A program made the translations under genes and the position numbers. Source: CAWEFA01 sp963808135 (GTDB lineage: Bacteria; Bacteroidota; Bacteroidia; Bacteroidales; DTGW01). From it: 62,215 bases of DNA. Position 1 is the stretch's first letter; the number at the start of each line of letters is the position of its first letter. The stretch is from positions 1-62,215 of the forward strand of contig CAWEFA010000145.1 of the NCBI GenBank assembly GCA_963808135.1, read 5' to 3'. Below the pieces are notes generated by a model. It saw nothing but the letters and a program-made list of their open reading frames with translations. It was not told where the DNA came from and did not search any database. Below, piece after piece: positions 26,748 to 36,167 of the stretch.

Positions 26748-27353
26748 ATGATAAACCTGAAACCTTATTGTTTTGAAAACAAATTTGAGGCAGGTTGCGA
26801 TGAAGCCGGCAGAGGATGCCTTGCCGGGCCGGTTTTTGCCGCTGCAGTAATATTGCCGGTTAATTATTATCATCCGCTATTAAACGATTCAAAACAAGTT
26901 AGCCCTGCAAACCGTGATATTTTGCGGATAGATATTGAAAAATCGGCGCTTGCTTATGCCGTAGCAACTTGTTCAAATGAAGAGATAGATAAAATTAATA
27001 TTTTAAATGCCTCGATCCTGGCTATGCATAAAGCCCTTGAAAAATTGTCAATAACACCCGAACATATCCTGGTTGATGGAAAGTATTTTAAAAATTTCAG
27101 AAATATTCCTTATACCTGTGTAATAAAAGGCGACAGTTTGTACTCCTCTATAGCTGCGGCTTCTATTTTAGCCAAAACACACAGGGACGAATACATGTGC
27201 AAACTTCATAACTCGTTTCCTGAATATGGCTGGAATAAAAATAAAGGATACCCAACATTAGTCCACCGCAAAGCAATTTTAAAAAACGGCCTTAGTAAAT
27301 ATCACCGTTTATCTTTTAACTCGGGCTATTTTCAGCTTAAATTATCAATCTAA
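26748..27353 (+). CDS. rnhB: Ribonuclease HII
   Basis: The 201-residue protein contains the signature AGCDEAGRGCLAGPVFAAAV, with the first Asp and Glu of the metal site, then ILVDGKYF and IAAASILAKTHRDEYM with the other catalytic Asp residues. It removes single ribonucleotides and RNA primers from DNA-RNA hybrids. The length is typical. RNase HI follows 117 bp downstream, an uncommon neighbourhood for the two enzymes that share the same kind of substrate. Confidence 0.95.
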   Translation: MINLKPYCFENKFEAGCDEAGRGCLAGPVFAAAVILPVNYYHPLLNDSKQVSPANRDILRIDIEKSALAYAVATCSNEEIDKINILNASILAMHKALEKLSITPEHILVDGKYFKNFRNIPYTCVIKGDSLYSSIAAASILAKTHRDEYMCKLHNSFPEYGWNKNKGYPTLVHRKAILKNGLSKYHRLSFNSGYFQLKLSI

Positions 27354-27469
27354 AAAATATTAAACATCCCTTATAGCTTAGCTAATTCTATAACAAACAC
27401 CTTAACTATTTCTTTAACTTTCCGTATCTATAAAAACGAAAATGTTAAATTCGCAGCTTAAATCGGTTC

Positions 27470-27964
27470 ATGACAAACGGTTCATTGCATAATATTACAA
27501 TTTATACCGATGGTTCTGCACGGGGAAATCCGGGGCCTGGAGGCTACGGGGTTGTTTTATTGTCGGGCGACCATCGAAAGGAAATATCGGAGGGTTTTGC
27601 GTTAACAACAAACAACCGTATGGAACTATTGGCTGTTATTGTTGGCTTGGAATCGCTGAAATTTGAAAATTCAAGTGTTTCGGTTTATACCGATTCGAAA
27701 TATATATCGGATGCCATTTTAAAAGGATGGTTGTTCCAATGGGAAAAAGCCCGTTTCAAAAAGAAAAAAAACCCCGATCTTTGGATGCGGTTCCTGGATG
27801 TATATCGGAAACATAAAGTGAAATTTATTTGGGTTCAAGGGCATGCAGGCAACAAGGAAAATGAACATTGCGATAAGCTTGCTGTTAAAGCATCTTACGG
27901 CCCGCAATTCAAAAATGACGATGGATATATTTCAAATGAAAACCCTGAAAGTGAAATTATTTAA
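27470..27964 (+). CDS. rnhA: Ribonuclease HI
   Basis: The 164-residue protein has the four catalytic positions of RNase HI: Asp in ITIYTDGSARGNPGPGGYG, Glu in NNRMELLAVIVGLES, Asp in VYTDSKYISDA and Asp in the GHAGNKENEHCDKLAV block with its mobile His. It hydrolyses RNA in RNA-DNA hybrids. The C-terminal tail (DGYISNENPESEII) is acidic and probably flexible. The basic strip KARFKKKKNP is the substrate-binding protrusion. Confidence 0.95.
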   Translation: MTNGSLHNITIYTDGSARGNPGPGGYGVVLLSGDHRKEISEGFALTTNNRMELLAVIVGLESLKFENSSVSVYTDSKYISDAILKGWLFQWEKARFKKKKNPDLWMRFLDVYRKHKVKFIWVQGHAGNKENEHCDKLAVKASYGPQFKNDDGYISNENPESEII

Positions 27965-28029
27965 TTTTGTTTCTTAATTTTATGCAAATTTTATTATCTT
28001 AAATATATAATAAATTTTATAAGTATTTA

Positions 28030-28569
28030 GTGGCGGAAAAAGAGATTATATTAAGTTACCAGGGAATATTCAATTTCGAAATAATCGGACATTTGCTTAA
28101 TAGTCTTAAAGATGAGATCGAATTCAGAAATATTTCGTTGGTTTATTACAAAAAGATTTTATCGGTTATGATTGAGGCGTTGGAAAACGTTTTTAAATAT
28201 AACGAGAATTTCGAAAACGAAAAATCGCTCTTTCCAACTTATTATCCGAAATTCCAGCTTGAGAAAATAAATGACTATTTTATCCTCATGACAGCCAACC
28301 CCATTCTGAACAAAGATATTGAAGATTTGACACAGCGCATAAATACAATAAATAGCCTTGATAAAGAAGGTTTAAGGCTTTTGTTCAGAAATACTTTAAC
28401 TAACGGTCAGTTTTCAGCAAAAGGTGGCGCCGGACTGGGATTTATTGAAATGGCCAAAGTATCATGCGAAAAAATTGACTTTTCATTTAGCCCAATTAAC
28501 GACCAATTCTCTTATTATTCATTCAAAATAATGATAAGCGAAAATTCTTTAATTGGAGAGGCAAATTAA
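28030..28569 (+). CDS. SiaB-like kinase (HATPase fold, DUF6272)
   Basis: The 179-residue protein starts at GTG (MAEKEIILSYQGIFNFEII). IEALENVFKYNENFEN resembles the N box, and FSAKGGAGLGFIEMAKVS the glycine-rich ATP lid, of small GHKL-type proteins. These are the features of the SiaB family, kinases that in Pseudomonas phosphorylate an anti-anti-sigma-like partner. No SiaC-like or phosphatase partner is found in the window. The gene lies 36 bp before an alpha/beta hydrolase on the same strand. Confidence 0.75.
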   Translation: MAEKEIILSYQGIFNFEIIGHLLNSLKDEIEFRNISLVYYKKILSVMIEALENVFKYNENFENEKSLFPTYYPKFQLEKINDYFILMTANPILNKDIEDLTQRINTINSLDKEGLRLLFRNTLTNGQFSAKGGAGLGFIEMAKVSCEKIDFSFSPINDQFSYYSFKIMISENSLIGEAN

Positions 28570-28604
28570 ATTGGAGATTTGTTCAGGTAGAATAATTTGC
28601 GCAT

Positions 28605-29480
28605 ATGAAAGTAAATCCTGCTATATTTAGTTCGTACGCCGGAAGATTAAAATATTTTGCAGCATATGATGCTATCTTAAACCAATGGCCGATACCTTAC
28701 GAATCAATTGAAATATCGACAAAGTTCGGGAAAACCCATGTTATTGCCAGCGGGAAAAAAGATTCCCCTCCATTAATTTTATTACCGGGCTTTGGAGCAA
28801 ATGCCACAATGTGGTTGCCGAATATTGCTACCTTAAGTGAACATTTCAGGGCTTATGCATTCGATACTATCGATGATTTGGGAAAAAGCCAAGCCTCGGT
28901 ATTTATAAAATCTAAAGAAGAATATGTAAAATGGATTACCGGCACACTCGATGGGCTTGGAATTTCAAAGACCCATGTTGTTGGGTTTTCATATGGCAGC
29001 TTTTTGGCATTAAATCTTGCATTATTTGCCCCCGATAGGATAAAGCGGATTGTAGCCCTTAGCCCGGCTGCCAGCTTTGTTCCTGTAAAAATGATGTTTT
29101 ATTTAAGAGGGTTTCTGACAATATTACACCCTAACCGTAAAATGTTTAGGATTTTTGGCGATTGGATATTGGCAAAAGAACAAAGGACAAGTGAACTATT
29201 TATTGAACAAACTTATATCGGGTTTCATAATTCGCGCTTACGGCCAAAAATTTTCCCAAGCGTTTTCAATGATGACGAATTACAAAGGATTAAAACACCC
29301 GTGCTTATATTAATCGGCGATAAAGAAGTCATTTGCAATCCGGTTGAGGCTAAAACACGCGCCGTTAAACTATTATCGGACGTCAGGGTTGAAATTGTTG
29401 AAAGAGCCGGTCATACAATAAATAAAGACCAACCGGAAACGGTCAACAGGCTAATCATTGATTTTCTAAATGAAGTATAA
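28605..29480 (+). CDS. Alpha/beta-fold hydrolase
   Basis: The 291-residue protein has the nucleophile elbow VVGFSYGSFLALNLAL (G-x-S-x-G), the oxyanion-side motif ILLPGFGANATMWLPN, the acid in LILIGDKEVICNP and the catalytic His in VERAGHTINKDQPE. It has no signal peptide and is likely a cytoplasmic esterase or related hydrolase; the substrate is unknown. It may be transcribed together with the SiaB-like gene just upstream. Confidence 0.85.
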   Translation: MKVNPAIFSSYAGRLKYFAAYDAILNQWPIPYESIEISTKFGKTHVIASGKKDSPPLILLPGFGANATMWLPNIATLSEHFRAYAFDTIDDLGKSQASVFIKSKEEYVKWITGTLDGLGISKTHVVGFSYGSFLALNLALFAPDRIKRIVALSPAASFVPVKMMFYLRGFLTILHPNRKMFRIFGDWILAKEQRTSELFIEQTYIGFHNSRLRPKIFPSVFNDDELQRIKTPVLILIGDKEVICNPVEAKTRAVKLLSDVRVEIVERAGHTINKDQPETVNRLIIDFLNEV

Positions 29481-29510
29481 AAAACTCAAATCCGCTAATA
29501 GTTGCTTTTG

Positions 29511-30365
29511 TTAGATTTCAATCGCTTTTTGAAGTATATTGTCAAGGCTTATTTGATATTCAAGCGACTTCTGCTCACCAAAGAGAGGGACAAATTCATT
29601 GTAAACATAATCCTTAATTTCCGTTTGCCAATCGAGATATGAAAGGGTGGTAATCCTTCCTTCCTGTCGCCTTTCAAAAAGCCTGTTTACGATATTAACT
29701 TTCGAAAGATAAGCCAGGTAAGCTTTTATCGATATTTGTAATTCATTTGACAACAAGTTCTCAATCAACTTCAACTGTTTTTGCATTATTTCAGATGTTA
29801 TCTCATAAATGCTGCTGAATGGATTGTTCCAGTTGATATAATTAATAAAATAATTTACCGTTTTGAAAATATCGAGGTTATCATCCTGATCAATTGTTTT
29901 TAGGAATATGTCTCTCATTTCAGCCAAATATGCAGCTTTTATATGGTCATCAAAAATTTTAGTTATTTCGGTTGTATGTATCTTGTATTCCTCGCCAAAA
30001 TTAAATAGCGTGAATTCATCATTATCAAATGGCCTTTGATAAATAATAATTCTCTTTATAACTGAAATTTCATCCTGTAAAAGCTGGGCAAGTGGAAAAA
30101 GTTTTCTTTTTTCAATGGATTCAGTAAATTTTTCTGAAAAATATCCATTAAGGATCAGATTATATAAATCAGCATCATTCTGTGTTATACGCTCAATATC
30201 GCTCCGGTAAATTTTAATAAATTCATGCATCCGGCTTTTTATTTGCGCCTTCTTGCCATTAACAATAATTTGTATATACAAAGGATAATACAACTCCTTT
30301 TGAAATACTTTTTCTTTAGCTCTCTGGTTAAGATAATGTTTAACGGTAACTTTTTTGCGTTCCAT
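29511..30365 (-). CDS. Protein of unknown function with an Arm-DNA-binding-like N-terminus
   Basis: In this 284-residue protein, residues 1-45 (MERKKVTVKHYLNQRAKEKV, then YYPLYIQIIVNGKKAQIKSR) resemble the three-stranded Arm domain that Bacteroidota tyrosine recombinases use to bind att-site arms. The remainder is helical and has no recombinase R-H-R-Y motifs, so it is not an integrase. It could be a DNA-binding protein built on a recombinase arm, or the likeness could be chance. It is convergent with the hydrolase gene. No transposon ends are seen around it. Confidence 0.5.
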   Translation of the reverse strand: MERKKVTVKHYLNQRAKEKVFQKELYYPLYIQIIVNGKKAQIKSRMHEFIKIYRSDIERITQNDADLYNLILNGYFSEKFTESIEKRKLFPLAQLLQDEISVIKRIIIYQRPFDNDEFTLFNFGEEYKIHTTEITKIFDDHIKAAYLAEMRDIFLKTIDQDDNLDIFKTVNYFINYINWNNPFSSIYEITSEIMQKQLKLIENLLSNELQISIKAYLAYLSKVNIVNRLFERRQEGRITTLSYLDWQTEIKDYVYNEFVPLFGEQKSLEYQISLDNILQKAIEI

Positions 30366-30588
30366 ATAAAATTACAACTCAGTAACGGCAAATATAATGA
30401 AATTTAAGAATTTTATATATCAACTATTTATAGCATGGAAATTATGAATAAATTCAGGCATAAAATGTTTCATTAAAATAGAAAACTCAATATTTTCATT
30501 ACATTTGTTTCTTAAACACTCCACTTATCGCCACTTTATTATGAGTCAGGTATAGTGAAAAGATTATAATTGAAATTCTTTAAGATTT

Positions 30589-32139
30589 ATGACACAGGAA
30601 GAACTTTTTAAGAAGCTTATCGGGCACTGTAAGGAATACGGATTCATTTTTCCTTCGAGCGAAATTTATGACGGGTTAAGCGCTGTATACGATTACGGAC
30701 AATATGGTGTAGAATTAAAAAATAACATAAAAAAATATTGGTGGGATTCAATGGTGCTGCTCAACGATAATATTGTCGGCATTGATGCGGCAATTTTCAT
30801 GCACCCGCGCACGTGGGAAGCTTCAGGCCATGTAGGCGCATTTAACGATCCGCTCATTGATAATAAGGATTCGAAAAAACGGTATCGCGCCGATGTACTT
30901 ATTGAGGAACACATTGCCAAAATTGAAAATAAAATTGAAAAAGAAGTTGAAAAAGCGGCAAAAAAATTCGGCGATACATTTGATAAGGGAAAATTTATTA
31001 CCACAAATCCCCATGTCCTGGAGCATCAGAAAGAAATAGACCAGGTAAAGGCACGCTTTGTGGCGGCGCTCGATAAGCCCGATTTGGACGAAATAAAGAA
31101 AATTATTGTCGATTGTGGTATTGTTTGTCCCGTTAGCGGTACAAAAAACTGGACAGATGTGCGGATGTTTAACCTGATGTTCGAAACCAAAATCGGCTCG
31201 GTGAGCGACGAAGCCAACACCATATATCTGCGCCCTGAAACGGCACAGGGAATTTTTGTAAATTTTCTCAATGTGCAAAAATCGGGACGGATGAAAATCC
31301 CATTCGGCATAGCTCAAATAGGCAAGGCTTTCAGGAATGAGATTGTCGCCCGCCAATTCATTTTCCGCATGCGCGAGTTCGAGCAAATGGAAATGCAGTT
31401 TTTCGTGAGGCCTGGAACAGAACTGGATTGGTTTGATGTTTGGAAAGAAAAACGGATGAGTTGGCATAAAGCAATGGGAATTGATCCCAATAAATATCGT
31501 TTCCACAAACACGATAAACTTGCCCACTATGCCAATGCTGCATACGACATTGAATTTAAATTTCCATTCGGGTTTAAAGAAGTTGAAGGCATACATTCGC
31601 GCACCGATTTTGATTTGGGCAACCACGCGAAATTTTCAGGTAAAAAAATTACCTATTTCGATCCCGAATTAAACCAAAGCTATGTTCCTAATGTTGTTGA
31701 AACGTCAATTGGGGTCGACCGTATGGTGCTTTTGGTACTTGCCAATGGATACACCGAAGAAAAAGTGCCGAAAGAAGATGGCGGTTCCGATGAACGCGTT
31801 GTGCTGCGCATACCCCCGGCATTGGCTCCTGTTAAACTTGCCGTACTGCCTTTGGTGAGAAAAGACGGGCTTGATGAACGCGCTGAAGCTATTGTAAAAG
31901 AATTACGCTTCAACTTCAACTGCCAGTACGACGAAAAAGACTCCATTGGCCGCCGCTACCGTCGCCAGGATGCTATTGGCACTCCTTATTGCATTACAAT
32001 CGATCATCAGACTTTAGAAGACGACACAGTAACAATCCGCGACCGCGATACCATGTTGCAGGAAAGGGTTAAAATTGCCAGCCTGTCTAAAGCTATTAGT
32101 GAAAAAGTTAGTATGAGGAAAATGCTCGAAAAGATATAA
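30589..32139 (+). CDS. glyS: Glycine--tRNA ligase, dimeric type
   Basis: The 516-residue protein is intact and of the single-chain alpha2 kind. It starts MTQEELFKKLIGHCKEYGFI; residues 22-60 hold FPSSEIYDGLSAVYDYGQYG. Class II motifs are present: motif 2 around FRNEIVARQFIFRMREFEQM and motif 3 ETSIGVDRMVLLVLANGY. The anticodon-binding domain is at the C-terminus (LAPVKLAVLPLVRKDGLDER). It charges tRNA-Gly. The stop is 18 bp from the convergent holA stop. Confidence 0.96.
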   Translation: MTQEELFKKLIGHCKEYGFIFPSSEIYDGLSAVYDYGQYGVELKNNIKKYWWDSMVLLNDNIVGIDAAIFMHPRTWEASGHVGAFNDPLIDNKDSKKRYRADVLIEEHIAKIENKIEKEVEKAAKKFGDTFDKGKFITTNPHVLEHQKEIDQVKARFVAALDKPDLDEIKKIIVDCGIVCPVSGTKNWTDVRMFNLMFETKIGSVSDEANTIYLRPETAQGIFVNFLNVQKSGRMKIPFGIAQIGKAFRNEIVARQFIFRMREFEQMEMQFFVRPGTELDWFDVWKEKRMSWHKAMGIDPNKYRFHKHDKLAHYANAAYDIEFKFPFGFKEVEGIHSRTDFDLGNHAKFSGKKITYFDPELNQSYVPNVVETSIGVDRMVLLVLANGYTEEKVPKEDGGSDERVVLRIPPALAPVKLAVLPLVRKDGLDERAEAIVKELRFNFNCQYDEKDSIGRRYRRQDAIGTPYCITIDHQTLEDDTVTIRDRDTMLQERVKIASLSKAISEKVSMRKMLEKI

Positions 32140-32157
32140 ATGTTGCTGTAAATATTC

Positions 32158-33162
32158 TCAGTGTAAAATTTTAAATAATAATTCTTTTAGCAACTCGCCA
32201 TCAGGTACAGATATATTTCCAACTCCTTTTGATTTCATATCGTATTCTCTCAGGTCGGAAATTATTGCCACTGCTTTTGCCGATGTATATTTTCTTGCCG
32301 CCAGTTCGTACTCGGCGATAAAATAAGGATTAATGCCCAATTTTGTTGCAACATTGGATTTCGATTTGTCTTTTAGAAAATGATATGTGAGCACTTTACT
32401 GAAAAATGCAAACAAAACCTGTATTGTTACCTGGAAAGGGCTTGCTTTTTGGTTTTTACTAAAATAATCGGCTATTCGGTTTGCTTTTAAAATATTTTTT
32501 TGCCCCAAAGCTTTTGTAAGTTCAAAATTATTGTAATCCTTGCTAATACCTATGTTCTGTTCAATATGCTGTTTGTTGATTGTTTTTGTTCCTTTCGGCA
32601 ATACCAACATAAGTTTGTCAAGCTCATTTGCAATTTTGCTTAAATCGTTTCCCAGCGATTCTTTTATAAGTTCGGCAGCTTCAACGTCAATTGCCAGGTT
32701 TTCTTTTTTAATATAGCCTGTTATCCAATCGGCAATCTGGTTATCGTATAACTTTTTCGATTCGAGCACTACGCAATGAGTTGCAAGCGCCTTATAAAGT
32801 TTTGTGCGCTTATCGAGTGTGGAATATTTATAATTAATTACGAGGATTGTCGACTTTAAAGGTTTTTCGATATAATAAATTAAATCTTCGATTTTTTTCA
32901 GTTCCTGTGCTTCTTTTAAAATAACAACCTGGATGTTGGACATCATCGGGTATTTTTTGGCAGTATTGATAATGTTTTTTACATCGGCGTCTTTTCCGTA
33001 AAACATTACCTGGTTAAAAATTTTTTCCGATTCATTTAATACATGAGTGGCTATATAATCGGTTACTAAATTGATATAATAAGGCTCATCGCCCATAAAA
33101 AAATATACGGGCTTGTAATTTTTATTTTTAATATCCTTTAAAATTTCTTCAGATTCCTTCAT
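32158..33162 (-). CDS. holA: DNA polymerase III subunit delta
   Basis: The 334-residue protein starts MKESEEILKDIKNKNYKPVY and has the FFMGDEPYYINLVTDYI segment near its N-terminus that marks the delta subunit, which opens the sliding clamp in the clamp loader. The lid region ESLGNDLSKIANELDKLMLV and the C-terminal collar helices are in place. It is divergent from the HsdR_N-like gene. Confidence 0.92.
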   Translation of the reverse strand: MKESEEILKDIKNKNYKPVYFFMGDEPYYINLVTDYIATHVLNESEKIFNQVMFYGKDADVKNIINTAKKYPMMSNIQVVILKEAQELKKIEDLIYYIEKPLKSTILVINYKYSTLDKRTKLYKALATHCVVLESKKLYDNQIADWITGYIKKENLAIDVEAAELIKESLGNDLSKIANELDKLMLVLPKGTKTINKQHIEQNIGISKDYNNFELTKALGQKNILKANRIADYFSKNQKASPFQVTIQVLFAFFSKVLTYHFLKDKSKSNVATKLGINPYFIAEYELAARKYTSAKAVAIISDLREYDMKSKGVGNISVPDGELLKELLFKILH

Positions 33163-33324
33163 GCAGATATTTTAAAAAGAGTAAGCTGTTTAGGGTCATT
33201 TTTACATTATATTTGTATAATAAATTTCTTTTCAGTATCATTTAAATAGACTCTCATTTCAAAAAATTGCAATTCTACAAAGGTAAAAAGTTTCAATTAT
33301 CGGTTTTTATAAATATAAAGAAAC

Positions 33325-33792
33325 ATGACGCCTTTAAACTTGCCGGGATTTGAATTTACCTTCAAAACTAAAGAAGATAAAAGATATATTTTCGATGAAA
33401 TTCGTCGGAAATATTTGCTTCTTACACAGGAAGAATGGGTAAGGCAAAATTTTGTTAAATATTTAATCCATTATAAAAATTATCCGTCGTCGCTCATTGT
33501 TCTTGAAATGCCTTTTGTTATGAATACAAGGGAACAGCGGAGCGATATTGTTGTTTATGATAAAACGGGAAAGATAGTTCTTTTGGTGGAATGTAAAGCG
33601 CCTGATATAGCGCTTACCCAAAAGGTTTTTGACCAGGCGGCAGGGTATAACCTGAAGTTAAATGCCAACATGCTTGTTATTACAAATGGCATATCGCATT
33701 ATTGTTGCAAACCCGACTATGAGAACCGTAAATGGTTGTTTTTACCAGATATTCCCGACTTTAAGCAAATTGAACCGTTATGCGTTAATTAG
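33325..33792 (+). CDS. Stand-alone HsdR N-terminal-like nuclease domain protein
   Basis: The 155-residue protein consists only of the PD-(D/E)xK-type domain seen at the N-terminus of type I restriction subunits (HSDR_N_2). The core is RSDIVVYDKTGKIVLLVECKAP with Asp, Glu and Lys in the right order. No methylase, specificity subunit or helicase motor is nearby. Small proteins of this kind are common next to holA in Bacteroidota, so a house-keeping role in DNA metabolism is as likely as defence. The last 15 bp overlap the convergent acetyltransferase gene. Confidence 0.82.
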   Translation: MTPLNLPGFEFTFKTKEDKRYIFDEIRRKYLLLTQEEWVRQNFVKYLIHYKNYPSSLIVLEMPFVMNTREQRSDIVVYDKTGKIVLLVECKAPDIALTQKVFDQAAGYNLKLNANMLVITNGISHYCCKPDYENRKWLFLPDIPDFKQIEPLCVN

Positions 33793-34308
33793 TTGTAGCA
33801 AATATTCATCTGTGTAACGGTCATTCCAACGAATCCATTCTTTCTTTAGCCCGATAATTTTAAAATCATGTTTTTTGAATAAATTCAGGCTTGCAATGTT
33901 ATCAGCGCCGATATTGCAATACAACTGGTGCATCCCAAGCAGTTTGAAACAATAATTTATAAGCAACTGCAAGGCTACCGAAGCATAACCTTTTCTTCTG
34001 TCGTTAATTTCCCCGATAAGTATGCCCACCCCTGCGCGATGATGGAACGGATCAAAATCAAACAGGTCGATAATGCCAATTGTACGGACTTTCTCAGTTT
34101 TCAGGTCAATCATCAACCTTAATTGTTTTGTTTCGAATATGTCCAATTGCGCAGATTCAATATATTTTGAAAGGATATGCTTTGAATAAGGTGCAAATGT
34201 TGTTCCCGCAACCCAAATATCAGCATCGTTTTCCCATTTATAAAGTATTTCTAAATCGGATGGTTCAGGCGACCTGAGCTTCATAATATCATTTTCAAGA
34301 TAATTCAA
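33778..34308 (-). CDS. GNAT acetyltransferase, RimJ/RimL-like
   Basis: In this 176-residue protein, residues 1-60 (MKLRSPEPSDLEILYKWEND) and the acetyl-CoA loop GILIGEINDRRKGYASVALQ are typical of the RimJ/RimL branch (Acetyltransf_3). The NIGADNIASLNLFKKHDFKI block completes the fold. The acceptor, a protein N-terminus, an amino sugar or a small amine, cannot be told. Confidence 0.85.
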   Translation of the reverse strand: MNYLENDIMKLRSPEPSDLEILYKWENDADIWVAGTTFAPYSKHILSKYIESAQLDIFETKQLRLMIDLKTEKVRTIGIIDLFDFDPFHHRAGVGILIGEINDRRKGYASVALQLLINYCFKLLGMHQLYCNIGADNIASLNLFKKHDFKIIGLKKEWIRWNDRYTDEYLLQLINA

Positions 34309-34320
34309 AACACGCGTGTT

Positions 34321-36137
34321 TTATTTTTTACTTTTTTCTATGAATATCAAATGTTGGTCTTTAAAATTTTTCCATTTTGTAATAAATGCATCTTTAAAAC
34401 CGGCCGACCTGATTTTTAGTAAATTGCTTAATACTTTTTCAATGGTTTCGTATTGTCCGTAAATATATCTGTAATATTTATCAGTTCCTTTAAATACCGA
34501 AACAGAATCTAAATTACGAATGTTGGCATTTTCTCTAAAAGCAGATAAAGCATAAATTTGTATGGCAAAATATTCTGTATTGCAAATAGTTAAATTATTC
34601 AAATAAGTTGTTGAACATTTTAAACTGTCTGAATCAAGACTTTTTTTTTAAGGATTCCTGTTGAATCGCGGAAATAAGATTCATAACTGTTGTAATTTGC
34701 AAATAAAGCTGGATTTGTAGAACTATCGTTAAAACTTATTGTTTTAAGAACGCCATCCTTGGTTAGTTTAATGTTAATATTTGCAGTATCTTCTTTACTA
34801 ACAAATGGTATAAAAAAGTTGATAATTTTAAAAAGATTGTCGTTATAGAATAGTTTAAAAGTATAATCTCCTTTCATTAAAAATTCTTTAAATTTTCCAT
34901 CAGGATTTAATCTTGAAGAACTTAAAATATTTCCATGGTTATTGTCAACTTCCTGGATAATAATATTATTAAAATTAATTGTATCGTTTGAAGTCATTTG
35001 ACCGGAGACACATATTGTTTTTTTAGATGTCACGTCATTTTTAGCATTTAATAAACTCAGATTAAAATAAGCCTGGCTTTCATCGGTTAATGGAACATAA
35101 GTTAAATCATCTTCGGGTGAATTTACCGGATAACCGAGATTTATCGGTACCGACCATAAATTTTCAGCCACAGAAGTGCAATAATAAATATCATAGCCAT
35201 CCTTACCTTTTTTAAACCCCTGTGAACTATAAATAAGCGTTAAACCTCCATTTGTGAGCAGCGGATAATCGTCATTTAAAAATGTATTTATCTGGATTCC
35301 CGCATTAATAGGTTTGGCCCAATCGTTCCCCATTTTTATTGAATAATATAAATCCATTCCACCAAATCCGCCCGGCCTATTACTTGCAAAATATAAAAAC
35401 TTACCATCAGGCGATTCGCATGCGTGCGTATCCCAATATAAGCTGTTAACATAACCGTTCAGTTTATGCATGCCTGACCAGCTTTTGCCATTGAATGTAC
35501 TTACATAAATATCACTTTCAAAATTGTCATATTTTGTAAGGTATAATCTGCTTCCGTCATAACTTAATGAAGAAGGGAAACAGTTGCCAAGCGATCCGAC
35601 CTGTGAAGTAATATCAGTTGCTTCAGACCATTTATTGCCCGATTTTGTTATAAAATAGATTTTGTTTTCTGATGTTTGGCTGTTAACAAAAACCAGCGTT
35701 TTGCCGTTACCCGAAATAGCGAGGTTGCTGTATGGTTTATTAGGGTCGAACATAAAACCTGTGGCGCTGTTTTCAATAGTTTTTAATTCTTCAGGATGGT
35801 TAATATGGTACAACCTTCCCAACCAGATATAATAATCATTTTGAGGATTGTAAATGCCTAAAGTTGAGTTGCTGAATATTTTTTTCAGGTAATAAACGGC
35901 TTTAATATTCTCATTCGATAAATTTAAATAACACAGAGAAAGGTGAAAACAAATATTTGTATTTGATGAATCTTTTTCAAGAAGTTTTTCATATATTTTT
36001 ACAGCCTGGCTATATTGTTTGTTGAATAAAAAATATTCGGCCCTTTCAAACCATTGCCTGAAAGTTATTGTGTCCTGGGCATTTGCTTTTAGTGAAATAA
36101 CCAAAACAACTATTATTAAAAGTCTTTTGTTATTCAT
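34321..36137 (-). CDS. Envelope protein: TPR, PD40 repeats and C-terminal SPOR domain (one frameshift)
   Basis: Two minus-strand frames (36137-34620 and 34602-34321) form one protein of about 605 residues. It starts with a signal peptide (MNNKRLLIIVVLVISLKANA). A TPR-like segment (residues 25-100) is followed by PD40/WD40-like blades such as KFLYFASNRPGGFGGMDLYY. The end (EYFAIQIYALSAFRENANIR to SAGFKDAFIT) is a SPOR-type domain, which binds denuded peptidoglycan. The frame break lies in a run of nine T at 34641-34649 on the plus strand. Related TPR-PD40-OmpA proteins occur in gliding and type IX secretion systems; here SPOR replaces OmpA. A paralogue lies 30 bp upstream. Confidence 0.75.
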
Positions 36138-36167
36138 TGCATAATTTGATTTTGAGAACTGTTTATT

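Noticed and set aside
30823..31626. A 267-residue open frame on the minus strand opposite glyS
   Set aside because: It lies fully inside the intact glycyl-tRNA synthetase gene, and its translation has no family features. It is a shadow of the coding strand.
33325..33792. A type I restriction system
   Set aside because: Only the nuclease domain is present; no hsdM, hsdS or motor domain lies in the window.
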